From DATMRS01 sp035566015 (lineage in GTDB: Bacteria > Pseudomonadota > Alphaproteobacteria > Sphingomonadales > Sphingomonadaceae): 64,000 bases of DNA. Shown one piece after another: positions 1 to 7,556 of this stretch. Numbering within the stretch: position 1 is the stretch's first letter; each line of letters begins with the position of its first letter. The notes under the pieces were generated by a model. It ran no database searches. It worked only from the letters and a program-made list of their open reading frames with translations, and was not told where the DNA came from. The translations under genes were made by a program, and so were the position numbers. The stretch lies in the NCBI GenBank assembly GCA_035566015.1, contig DATMRS010000003.1, positions 1 through 64,000 of the forward strand, given 5' to 3'.

Positions 1-2
1 GC

Positions 3-152
3 GTCATCCACTCGTCCGAGAGCCAGAGCCCCCCGCCAGGCGGCAACCGCATGGCCGATATCTTCGCTCCCCCACGACTCGACTTCTCCCTCCAGACAGG
101 CTGGGTCCAAAACGCCGACGAATACCCATTGCCCGATGAGGTAAACCTCTGA
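3..152 (+). CDS. C-terminal fragment of a gene entering from the left edge, unknown
   Basis: Frame 3 is open from the first bases of the window to a TGA at 150-152. It reads as an ordinary mixed-composition protein tail ending ...YPLPDEVNL. The other two forward frames read as arginine/serine/proline-rich noise. Only about 49 residues are visible and no motif is recognisable, so no function is assigned. The stop lies 71 bp before the aldolase gene, so it could be the previous gene of the same operon. The reverse-strand reading over 4-195 is a composition shadow. Confidence 0.4.
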   Translation, partial: VIHSSESQSPPPGGNRMADIFAPPRLDFSLQTGWVQNADEYPLPDEVNL

Positions 153-223
153 CACGGTAAGGCGGGGGGCACCCCTCGGTCGAACCTCGCTTCATTCACG
201 GCATTCGAAAGGTACGCCAGGCC

Positions 224-1027
224 ATGACGACTTCCACGCAACGTCCCGATCCGCGCGAATTCCGCAAGCGGCTGATCAATCGCGAGCCGCTGATCGGCAC
301 GTTCATGAAGTTCCCCGGGCCGCACGCGACCGAGATATTGGGTTCGATCGGCTATGATTTCGTCATGCTCGACGAGGAGCATGCGCCGTGGACGCGCGAC
401 CAGCTTGGCATGGGCCTGCTCGCGGCGCGCGCGTTCGGCACCGCAGGCTTCGTGCGGATTTCCCGGCCCGATGCCGCCAGTATCCTGTCGATGCTCGACG
501 ACGGCGCGATCGGCGTCATGGTTCCCCACGTCACCTCAGCGGAAAAAGCGCGCGATATCGCTTCCTGGGCCCGTTATCGTGGCGGACAGCGCGGATCGGG
601 CGTCGGCCGGGGCGGCAATCATGGCGGACGGACGATCGACGAGCATTATGACCTTTCGGATGCCACCACCACGGTGATCGCGATGATTGAGGATCGCGAG
701 GCGATCGACAGGATCGACGAGATTACGGCGGTGGAGGGGATCGACGCCTTTTTCCTCGGGCGTGGCGATCTCGGCCTGTCACTGAGCAACGCGACCGGCA
801 CGGCGCCGACGGTGAACGAAGCCGTCAAGATCATCGCCGAGTCGGTGCTCAGGAACGGCAAGGCCCTGTGCGCCGTGACGCCCAATCTGGCGTCCGACGA
901 TGCGAAGGCGATGGCCGATCTCGGCGTAACCGGCCTGATGGTGGGCAGCGATCATGGATTCATGCGATCCAACGCCGTCGCGCAGCTTGCCCATTTCGAG
1001 AAGCTGATGAAAAGCGGCGCGCGCTGA
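224..1027 (+). CDS. HpcH/HpaI-family class II aldolase
   Basis: A 267-residue protein of the HpcH/HpaI aldolase family, whose members (4-hydroxy-2-oxoheptanedioate and 2-dehydro-3-deoxyglucarate aldolases) cleave 2-keto-3-hydroxy acids to pyruvate and an aldehyde with a divalent metal. Family signatures are visible: LDEEHAPW near residues 49-56 with the catalytic-type His53, VRISRP near 77-82, LDDGAIGVMVPHV near 91-103, the metal-ligand Glu of AMIEDRE near 156, and GRGDLGLSL near 179-187 with the second metal Asp182. The length is normal. An aldo/keto reductase gene follows after 40 bp on the same strand, so the aldehyde or hydroxyketone product may be reduced next. The substrate cannot be told from sequence. 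Confidence 0.87.
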   Translation: MTTSTQRPDPREFRKRLINREPLIGTFMKFPGPHATEILGSIGYDFVMLDEEHAPWTRDQLGMGLLAARAFGTAGFVRISRPDAASILSMLDDGAIGVMVPHVTSAEKARDIASWARYRGGQRGSGVGRGGNHGGRTIDEHYDLSDATTTVIAMIEDREAIDRIDEITAVEGIDAFFLGRGDLGLSLSNATGTAPTVNEAVKIIAESVLRNGKALCAVTPNLASDDAKAMADLGVTGLMVGSDHGFMRSNAVAQLAHFEKLMKSGAR

Positions 1028-1067
1028 ACAACGGACGCGACACGGCAAACCGGCAGGGAGTTGGATC

Positions 1068-2072
1068 ATGGACTATCGCTATCTGGGCCGCAGCGCCCTG
1101 CAGGTTTCGCCGCTTTGCCTCGGCACGATGATGTTCGGCGGCGCGACCGACGAGGCGACGTCGCGGCGCATCGTCGACAAGGCCCGCGATCAGGGCGTCA
1201 ACTTCATCGACACCGCCGACGGCTATAATGAAGGCAGGTCGGAAGAAGTGGTCGGCCGCGCGATCAAGGCGCATCGCCATCATTGGGTGCTCGCCACCAA
1301 GTTCGGCCATCGCATGGGCACCGGCCCCAATGAAGGAGGCCAGTCGCGCAAATGGATCTTCCAGGATGTCGAGAACAGCCTGCGCAAGCTCGGCACCGAT
1401 TATATCGACCTGCTTTACTTCCATAAGGCGGATATACAGGCGCCGTTCGAGGAAGGGCTGCGCGCGATCGAGGACCTGATGACGCAGGGCAAGCTGCGTT
1501 ATTATGGCGTCTCCAACTTCAAGGGCTGGCGGATCGCCGAAATCTGCCGCGCCGCCGATGCGATCGGCATGGATCGGCCGGTGGCGAGCCAACCGCTCTA
1601 CAACATGGTCGATCGCCTCTGCGAGGTGGAGCAGCTTCCGGCCGCCGGCCATTACGGCCTTGGCGTCGTGCCCTACAGCCCGCTCGCACGCGGGGTGCTG
1701 ACCGGCAAATATGCCAAGGACGCCCCGCCCCCCGAAGGATCGCGCCTTGCTCGTGGCGACGCGCGCATCCAGCAGACCGAATGGCGGTCCGAGTCGGTGG
1801 ACATCGCCCGCGCGATCGGCGAGCACGCCGCCGCGCGCGGCATGAACACCGTCACCTTCGCGCTCGCCTGGGTGCTCAGGAACCGTTTCGTCAGCGCGGC
1901 GATCGCGGGGCCGCGCACCGAGGAACAGTGGGACGGCTATCTGCCCGCACTCGAAGCGCAGCTAGGGCCGGAAGACGAAGCCTTCATCGACAGTCTCGTG
2001 CCACCGGGCCACGCCTCGACACCGGGTTACACCGATCCGGCCTATCCGATCGAAGGCCGCCAGGTGCGCTGA
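1068..2072 (+). CDS. Aldo/keto reductase
   Basis: A 334-residue cytosolic NAD(P)H-dependent aldo/keto reductase of the YajO/L-glyceraldehyde-3-phosphate reductase type. The N-terminal strand reads MDYRYLGRSALQVSPLCLGT. The catalytic tetrad is visible as DTADGYNEGRSE (Asp and Tyr), ATKFG (Lys) and LYFHKAD (His). The cofactor end carries VPYSPLARGVLTGKY and IAGPRTEEQ. The GGGAG-like site six to ten bases before ATG supports this start. It probably forms an operon with the upstream aldolase. Aldehydes or ketones from sugar or aromatic side-chain catabolism are likely substrates; the precise one is unknown. Confidence 0.9.
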   Translation: MDYRYLGRSALQVSPLCLGTMMFGGATDEATSRRIVDKARDQGVNFIDTADGYNEGRSEEVVGRAIKAHRHHWVLATKFGHRMGTGPNEGGQSRKWIFQDVENSLRKLGTDYIDLLYFHKADIQAPFEEGLRAIEDLMTQGKLRYYGVSNFKGWRIAEICRAADAIGMDRPVASQPLYNMVDRLCEVEQLPAAGHYGLGVVPYSPLARGVLTGKYAKDAPPPEGSRLARGDARIQQTEWRSESVDIARAIGEHAAARGMNTVTFALAWVLRNRFVSAAIAGPRTEEQWDGYLPALEAQLGPEDEAFIDSLVPPGHASTPGYTDPAYPIEGRQVR

Positions 2073-2182
2073 TCGGGCGCGGGCACACCCGACTTAACCT
2101 TCACCTTCTTCGTCACTGGTGTGTCGGAACACACGCGGATCGGTGACAATCCCGCAGGAGAGATCGCGGAAGCGTCCTCCCT

Positions 2183-2274
2183 GTCACCCCGGCGAAAGCC
2201 GGGGTCCATGGATGCAGTTCACTTCATTGTTGATCGACCCGCCACCCATCGCTTCCGGCTTCCGCCGGAAGGAC
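2183..2274. repeat. REP-like palindromic intergenic repeat, CCCCGGC type
   Basis: This lies between two convergent genes. It starts GTCACCCCGGCGAAAGCCGGGG, a hairpin of 7-bp arms with a GAAA loop, and ends with TTCCGGCTTCCGCCGGAA. Both ends recur almost base for base at 56068-56157, 56364-56453 and 56678-56769. The last bases here are diverged (GGAC instead of TGAC). It is non-coding and may act as a bidirectional terminator. Confidence 0.75.
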
Positions 2275-2288
2275 GGGAAGAGCCCGGC

Positions 2289-3221
2289 TCATTCCTCCAT
2301 ACCCAGCAGACGAAGCGGGTTCAGCGAGATCATCTTGCGGATATCCTCGTCCGAATAGCCGAGCCCAAGGCAGACCTTGATGACATTGCGGAAGCCCACC
2401 ACGGGATGCTCGTTCCCGCGCTGGCCAAGGTCGGAGGCGAGGATCGTCCGATCGACCGTGCCCGCCTTGATCAGTTCGTCCAGATCCTCTGGCGGCAGCG
2501 GGTCGCGCTTGCTGACCTTCACGAACATGCACAGCGAATGTTCGATATAGGCGCCCATCGCGACAAGCGCGCGGATGTCATCATGCGTCGCGCCCAGAAT
2601 GAAACTGGGATGATTGACCAGCAACCGCTTCACGCCGCGCTTCTTCGCTTCCTCGAAGACCTTGAATATCTCCGAAACATGAAGATGCCCGCCCGACAGG
2701 ATGATGTCATGTTCGGCGATCATGTCGAGGATCACCTTCACCTCGTCCTTGACCTCGCCCTTGTCGTCGATCGGCGTCAGCGGATCGAACGGGATCATCT
2801 TCTTGATCGTGTGCGGAAAGCCCGCCTTGATGCCGAAGGGCGAGTCGATATGGTTCTTCGACGAGAAGGTCGGCATCCACACCAGCTTGGCGCCGAGCGC
2901 GATGCCGTGATCGACCGCATGCCTGTTGAACCCGCCCACTGAATTGTTGAGCGGCACGCCTGAAAAGAGCGCGACGTTGAGATGCCCGTGCGTCTCGTTC
3001 AGCAAGGCGGTGATCGGCGTCGCCGAATAATAATGATCCTTGATCAGCATCGCGCGGAAGCCCGCGTCCGACGCCTCCTGCAATGCCTCCAGATGGTTGA
3101 GGTCGCGCGCCATCACCGACGGGCCGGAATGGCAATGCAGGTCCACCGCGCCGACAAGCAGGCGCGAGACATGCGACTCCAGCGCCTCGTCGGCGGTTTC
3201 GGTTTCGAAGGTCGTAGCCAT
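2289..3221 (-). CDS. DUF6282 / amidohydrolase-like protein
   Basis: A 310-residue protein resembling the DUF6282 family, a metal-dependent-hydrolase-like group related to amidohydrolases and PHP-type enzymes. Potential metal ligands are VDLHCHSGPS near residues 27-35 (two His of an HxH motif), a Lys-Asp-His triplet in IKDHYY, GGHLHVSE, LVNHPSF and ILASDLGQ, the order expected of a TIM-barrel hydrolase. No signal peptide is evident. It lies 36 bp downstream of an MFS transporter gene in the same direction, so a substrate imported by that transporter may be hydrolysed here. The reaction is unknown. Confidence 0.75.
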   Translation of the reverse strand: MATTFETETADEALESHVSRLLVGAVDLHCHSGPSVMARDLNHLEALQEASDAGFRAMLIKDHYYSATPITALLNETHGHLNVALFSGVPLNNSVGGFNRHAVDHGIALGAKLVWMPTFSSKNHIDSPFGIKAGFPHTIKKMIPFDPLTPIDDKGEVKDEVKVILDMIAEHDIILSGGHLHVSEIFKVFEEAKKRGVKRLLVNHPSFILGATHDDIRALVAMGAYIEHSLCMFVKVSKRDPLPPEDLDELIKAGTVDRTILASDLGQRGNEHPVVGFRNVIKVCLGLGYSDEDIRKMISLNPLRLLGMEE

Positions 3222-3257
3222 ATGATCTCCCAGTCTGAGGATGGCGCGAAGCCGCGC

Positions 3258-4643
3258 TTATTCTCCTTCCTCGATCCGCTGGCGGCAGGCGCGGCCGTAA
3301 GGCGCGATTGCCATCCAGATGAGGAACGCATCAATCGGGCCGAGCAGGAGCCGGAAGCCGACCAGAACGTAGCGCAGCGCGGCTTCCGAATGCGCGACGA
3401 AGTCCGTCAGCAGCGCGATCAGCAAGGGCCCCACCGCCCCCCCGACGGCGGCGATCGTGAACAGATAGAGCGCGTTGATCTGCGCCCGCATCTCGTTGGG
3501 CGTCGAAAGTTGCAGCGACGCATTATAAGCCGGCCCGCCCATCCCGGCGAGCACCATGCCGATCGCGGTCAGCCCCAGCGCCAGCCATGGGCTCGGCATC
3601 AGCGGCGCGGCCGCGACGAACGGCAGCGAAAGGACCTGCGCCAGGAACAGGACGCGCAGATTGGCGTCGTCGCGACGCTCGCCCAGCCACTCGGCGAACC
3701 GTGCCCCGATGAACAGGCCCGCCAGCGCACTCGCCAAATTCACGGTGCCGAGCAGCGGGCCGGCGACGGCGGGCCCCCAGCCATAGGTACGCTCGTAGAA
3801 GGCCGGTCCCCAGGCGGCGAGGCCGAAGCCCTGCATCGACATGACGAGCACGCCGAGCAGCAGTGGCAGGTGCATCCGGCGATTGTCGCGCAGGAAGCCG
3901 AATACCTCGCGCAGCGGGTAGCCGCCCGGCTTGCGCCCGCCCTTGCGGCGCGGCTCGGGAACGGTGAGCATGATGAGCGCCGCCACCGCCAGCCCCGGAA
4001 TGCCGAGGATCATGAAAACCAGATGCCAGTTATGGATCGTGCCGACGCCCGGCAGGTGGATCGGCGGCACATCGGCGAGGAGGCCGAGCAGCAGCCCGCC
4101 GAACACCAGCGACAGCGCCATGCCCCCCATCACGCCCGAATTGTAGATCGCGAAGGCACGCGGCAGACGCTCGCGCGGGACGACGTCCGCAATCATTGAC
4201 AAGGTGGCGGGGCTGCTGCCGGACTCCGCGCCTCCCATGACGGCGCGGGCGAAGAAGAAGCCCCAGAAGCTTTGCGCGAGGCCGCACAGCGCGGTGCCGA
4301 CGCTCCACACAGAAAGGCTTGCCGCGACGACCTTCTTGCGGACGCCGCGATCGGCGATGCGCGAAATCGGCGGCCCCACCACGGCATAGAAGAAGGTGAA
4401 GGCGAAACCGATCAGCAGGCTCACCTGCGTATCGGACAGGCCGAGATCGCGTTTCATCGGCTGGACGACGAGCGAGATCACGCCTCGGTCGATCTGCCCC
4501 AGCATCGCGACGAGCGACAGCATGAAGACCGTGTACCAGCCGGTGAGGCCCACCACCGGCGGCGTCGCGGCGGGCTGCTTGTCCGACAGCTCGGCAAACT
4601 CGCCCGGCGCCTCGATCGCGGCGCTGCCATTGCTTCCGATCAC
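3258..4643 (-). CDS. MFS transporter, spinster-like
   Basis: A 461-residue inner-membrane transporter of the major facilitator superfamily with about twelve hydrophobic segments. The A-motif region reads GPPISRIADRGVRKK, and the N-terminal half contains the acidic QIDRGVISLVVQPMK segment common in sphingomonad aromatic or organic-acid transporters. It is a clear paralogue of the transporter at 60881-62239; long stretches such as DRGVISL, LIGFAFTFFY and YGWGP align directly. The gene has its own promoter-like region at 4735-4771 and is probably cotranscribed with the DUF6282 gene. The substrate is unknown, most likely a small carboxylate or hydrophobic compound. Confidence 0.88.
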   Translation of the reverse strand: MIGSNGSAAIEAPGEFAELSDKQPAATPPVVGLTGWYTVFMLSLVAMLGQIDRGVISLVVQPMKRDLGLSDTQVSLLIGFAFTFFYAVVGPPISRIADRGVRKKVVAASLSVWSVGTALCGLAQSFWGFFFARAVMGGAESGSSPATLSMIADVVPRERLPRAFAIYNSGVMGGMALSLVFGGLLLGLLADVPPIHLPGVGTIHNWHLVFMILGIPGLAVAALIMLTVPEPRRKGGRKPGGYPLREVFGFLRDNRRMHLPLLLGVLVMSMQGFGLAAWGPAFYERTYGWGPAVAGPLLGTVNLASALAGLFIGARFAEWLGERRDDANLRVLFLAQVLSLPFVAAAPLMPSPWLALGLTAIGMVLAGMGGPAYNASLQLSTPNEMRAQINALYLFTIAAVGGAVGPLLIALLTDFVAHSEAALRYVLVGFRLLLGPIDAFLIWMAIAPYGRACRQRIEEGE

Positions 4644-4734
4644 GCTCTCTCTCCTCTCCCCGGCGTCTTCCGCGCCATATATTTTGCGTGATGTCGTGCA
4701 TTCTCGGCACGCATTCTGGGCAGGCCGTAAAATG

Positions 4735-4771
4735 TAACATGATAAGTATATGGCCGCCCCGGGCGTGTCAA
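4735..4771 (-). promoter_or_regulatory. Promoter-like module shared with the 56910 MFS gene
   Basis: Read on the minus strand, TTGACA (4771-4766) is followed after 15 bp by TATACTTATCATGTTA (4750-4735). Exactly the same arrangement, TTGACA, 15 bp, then the identical 16-mer, lies upstream of the MFS gene at 56910. TATACT matches five of six bases of a sigma70 -10 box, but 15 bp is a short spacer. The conserved bases after the -10 box could be an operator. Confidence 0.55.
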
Positions 4772-4798
4772 CGTGCTATGCGTCGGGCGGGGCGGCGT

Positions 4799-5389
4799 TC
4801 AGCCGAGCAGGGCGGCGCGCGCAAAGGCGAGCAGATGAGTGAGCGAGTCGAGCGGCTCTTCACCGCCGGCGGATACCGGCGTCCGCTTGCGCGGCGGCGG
4901 GCCGAGCGCCGCGCCCGAGATGAACCGCAAGCGCGCGCGAAATTCGTTGCGGGCGAGATGGGACACGTGCGGCCGCAGCACCTCGCCGACCCGGATGCTG
5001 GTCGCCACCATCGTCTTCAGCAGATGATCGCTGAGCGCGGGATCGCCATGCGCCGCAATCTCGTCGAGCACGATCAACGCACGGCCGTTCGGCGTGAAGG
5101 CCGCCGGGTGCATCAGCGGCCGCAACCAGATATCGAGCAGCGTGTCGAAATCGCCCGCGACGGCGCCATCGCCCGGCCCGAGCCTTTCCCATGCGGCGAT
5201 CATCGGCTCGAGGTTCAGCCGGCACAGTTCGGCGAGCAGCCCCGCCATGCTGCCGAAATGATAGGTGATGAGCGCGGAATTGAGGCCGGAGACGGCGCCG
5301 ATCCGCCGCACGGTAAGGGCATGGACGCCTTGCTCGATCAGGATCGACTCGGCGGCCTTCAGCAGGCGCGTCCTCGTCTCCTCGCTCAT
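4799..5389 (-). CDS. TetR-family transcriptional regulator
   Basis: A 196-residue TetR/AcrR-type repressor. The N-terminal helix-turn-helix is clear: TRTRLLKAAESILIEQG, then HALTVRRIGAVSGLNSALITYHFGS, within residues 4-50. The C-terminal ligand domain is typical of the family but its ligand is not predictable. ATG at 5387-5389 overlaps the stop of the preceding Old Yellow Enzyme gene by 4 bp (ATGA), which decides the start; a longer upstream reading is arginine-rich and is a shadow. It is the last gene of a CmcJ-like oxygenase, OYE and TetR operon and probably controls that operon and/or the MFS gene beyond it. Confidence 0.88.
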   Translation of the reverse strand: MSEETRTRLLKAAESILIEQGVHALTVRRIGAVSGLNSALITYHFGSMAGLLAELCRLNLEPMIAAWERLGPGDGAVAGDFDTLLDIWLRPLMHPAAFTPNGRALIVLDEIAAHGDPALSDHLLKTMVATSIRVGEVLRPHVSHLARNEFRARLRFISGAALGPPPRKRTPVSAGGEEPLDSLTHLLAFARAALLG

Positions 5390-6543
5390 GCGCGCCCGTG
5401 CGCTTCGGCGACGATTCCCATGTCGGCGTCGGGCAGCGCGAGATCGGATCGGGCGAAGATACGAACCGCGTCGAAATCGCCGGCGCGTATCTTCTTCACC
5501 CAATCGGGATCGGCGATCAGGCTGCGGCCGATCGAGACGAGATCGAACTCCTGGCCGGCGAAGCGCCGCGTCAGTTCGCGGACGCCGGCCTCGACCTGGC
5601 CGCTCACCTCTTCGCCGAACAGGCTTTCCATCACGTCGGCGCTCAACCCGACGCTGCCCACCGTGATCGCGGGAAGGCCGCTCAGCTTGCGCGCCCAGCC
5701 GGCGAGATTGAGGTCCGACCCCGGCCACTCGGCTTCCCAGAAGCGCCGGGTGGACGCGTGCAGCACGGTGGCGCCCGCCGCGCGCAACGCCGCCAGCATT
5801 ATCCCCAGTTCGGCGGTGTCCTGCGCGATGCGCGCGCCGAAATCGGCTTCCTTCCACTGCGAGAAGCGGAAGGAGATTACGAAATCGGGGCCGCACGCCG
5901 CGCGAATGCCCGCGACGATCTCCGCCGGCAGCCGCACGCGATCGCGCATCTCGTCGCCGCCATAGCCATCGTCGCGCCGGTTGGTGACGGCCCAGAGGAA
6001 CTGGTCGAGCAGATAGCCGTGTGCGCCATGCACCTCCACCCCGTCGGCGCCCGCCTCCTGCGCCAGACGGGCGCTGCGGACGAAGGCGTCACGGATCGCG
6101 CCCAGTTCCTCGATGGTCGCCGCGCGGCCGTTGGCGCGCGCGCCGTGCGCAAGACCCGACGGGCTGAGCGTCGGGTAGCGGGCCCAGGGTCCATCGCCCC
6201 CTTCTTTCCGGATCGCGCCTTCGTGCCAGAGTTGCAGCAGCATATGCCCGCCCGCCTCCTTGACCGCCGACACGCAGGATCGCCAGGCGGCGAGCGTGTC
6301 GGGTATCAGGCGGGCGAACATCTCGGTCTGGGTAGCGGAAGGATGATCGACCGCCACCGACTCGCTGATGACGAGGCCGACACCCCCCTCCACCCTGCGC
6401 CGATAATATGCGACCAGCCGGGCCGACGGCGCGCCGTCGACGCACCAGCCGCGCTGCATGCCCGGCAGCACGAAACGATTGGGCAAGGTGATGCCGCCGA
6501 GCGTCAGCGGCGCGAACAATGGACCGACATCAACTCCCGTCAT
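5386..6543 (-). CDS. NADH:flavin oxidoreductase (Old Yellow Enzyme family)
   Basis: A 385-residue FMN-dependent ene-reductase-like TIM barrel. Visible signatures are LPNRFVLPGMQRGWC at the N terminus, RRRVEGGVGLVISES, LLQLWHEGAI (the QLWH segment of the family), VEVHGAHGYLLDQFL with the two active-site His, NRRDDGYGG, and the FMN-phosphate region ITVGSVG and DLVSIGRSLIADPDW. No iron-sulfur cluster extension is present, so it is the short form acting on alpha,beta-unsaturated carbonyl or similar compounds. It lies between a CmcJ/NvfI-type oxygenase gene (16 bp upstream) and a TetR gene (4-bp overlap), which indicates one transcription unit. Confidence 0.9.
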   Translation of the reverse strand: MTGVDVGPLFAPLTLGGITLPNRFVLPGMQRGWCVDGAPSARLVAYYRRRVEGGVGLVISESVAVDHPSATQTEMFARLIPDTLAAWRSCVSAVKEAGGHMLLQLWHEGAIRKEGGDGPWARYPTLSPSGLAHGARANGRAATIEELGAIRDAFVRSARLAQEAGADGVEVHGAHGYLLDQFLWAVTNRRDDGYGGDEMRDRVRLPAEIVAGIRAACGPDFVISFRFSQWKEADFGARIAQDTAELGIMLAALRAAGATVLHASTRRFWEAEWPGSDLNLAGWARKLSGLPAITVGSVGLSADVMESLFGEEVSGQVEAGVRELTRRFAGQEFDLVSIGRSLIADPDWVKKIRAGDFDAVRIFARSDLALPDADMGIVAEAHGRA

Positions 6544-6559
6544 CTCACCCCCGGATGGT

Positions 6560-7459
6560 TCAATCGAAGAAAGCGACCGATCGTATCTCGATGCTTTCCC
6601 TTATCCGGGCATCGGGCAGGCTGTCGTCAAAAAAGGCAGTATGGGGGCAACGCCAGGTGACGCTGTGATCGCTGTCGTAGAATTTGAACAACAGCACCTC
6701 ATCCTCGTGCATGTTCGAAAAATACCACCAGCGATGATTGGGCCGATACCGGAATACCGAAGCGGCAACCAGTTCGTCCTCGCCCGGAATTGGTGCCACC
6801 ATATCTTCTTCGGAGGGCATTACGTCTACGATGTGCAGCGGATTGCGTACTCCCTCCTCCTCGGCCAGCGTGCGCCCGTCGCAGAGCGCGAGGGGACAAT
6901 CCTGCGGTGGCGGCGAGAAGGTGCGCCACAGCGACGTGGCGATGAAGCGCGAATAGCCCGGCCCGTCGGGGAAGGCGCGGCGATAGATCTGCTCCGCGGT
7001 GCGCGGGGCCGTCTGCGGCGAATAGTCGACATGCGCCTCCCCCGCCGGCGGCTGAATGCCGCCCTGATGTTCATAGCCTTCCACCTTGCCGACGCGGTGC
7101 GAAAGATCGGCCGAGGTGCGGATCATCCAGCCCTGCGGCACGACATGATCGGCCCCCGTCAACCGCTGCACGACGCTTGCGGCCTCGGCCGGATAGAGCC
7201 GGGTCACCGCCTCCTTGTCATGGAAATCGGCGACGGCGGACCGGTGATTGGCCAGCATGAATCCCTGCACGTCGAGCGAGAAATGCGGCTCGATCCCCCG
7301 GCCGTCGCGGATCAGGACATCGCGATCCTCATAGCGGCCGGTGCTATGCTCGACGCCCGCCGACACGAACCGCCGGGTGACGAAGGAGCCTTCCGCCAGA
7401 TACCGTATCCGCGCCGGCGCCGTTCGCACGCCTTCTTCCGTCCCGATCCGCTCGCTCAT
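6560..7459 (-). CDS. CmcJ/NvfI-type non-haem iron oxygenase-like protein
   Basis: A 299-residue protein of the CmcJ/NvfI group (AsaB-like), relatives of the cephamycin 7-alpha-methoxylase component and fungal non-haem Fe(II) enzymes. Possible iron ligands are GEAHVDYSP (HxD) and the distal His in CPHTAFFDD, with an Arg shortly after in DARIRESIEIR. The middle part, SLWRTFSPPPQDCPLALCDGRTL, is characteristic of this group. ATG at 7457-7459 follows GGAGAG at good spacing, so the longer reading to 7552 is rejected. It begins an operon with an ene-reductase and a TetR regulator, which suggests modification of a toxic or natural-product substrate. Whether it uses 2-oxoglutarate is not proven. Confidence 0.78.
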   Translation of the reverse strand: MSERIGTEEGVRTAPARIRYLAEGSFVTRRFVSAGVEHSTGRYEDRDVLIRDGRGIEPHFSLDVQGFMLANHRSAVADFHDKEAVTRLYPAEAASVVQRLTGADHVVPQGWMIRTSADLSHRVGKVEGYEHQGGIQPPAGEAHVDYSPQTAPRTAEQIYRRAFPDGPGYSRFIATSLWRTFSPPPQDCPLALCDGRTLAEEEGVRNPLHIVDVMPSEEDMVAPIPGEDELVAASVFRYRPNHRWWYFSNMHEDEVLLFKFYDSDHSVTWRCPHTAFFDDSLPDARIRESIEIRSVAFFD

Positions 7460-7511
7460 CCAACTCTCCGACGTTCCAACGGGCCGTGCCACGGCCGGCT
7501 CCGCTCCTTCT

Positions 7512-7529
7512 GTTAAGCATGTGAGTAAC
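7512..7529. promoter_or_regulatory. Palindromic operator candidate before the CmcJ-like operon
   Basis: GTTAAGCATGTGAGTAAC is a dyad of the form GTTAnnCAnnTGnnTAAC, 53 bp before the operon's ATG, inside an AT-rich patch between two genes. The size and symmetry suit a TetR dimer, so the product of the operon's last gene is the natural candidate. Confidence 0.45.
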
Positions 7530-7556
7530 ACCCAGCAAGCAAATTTATGCAAATGC

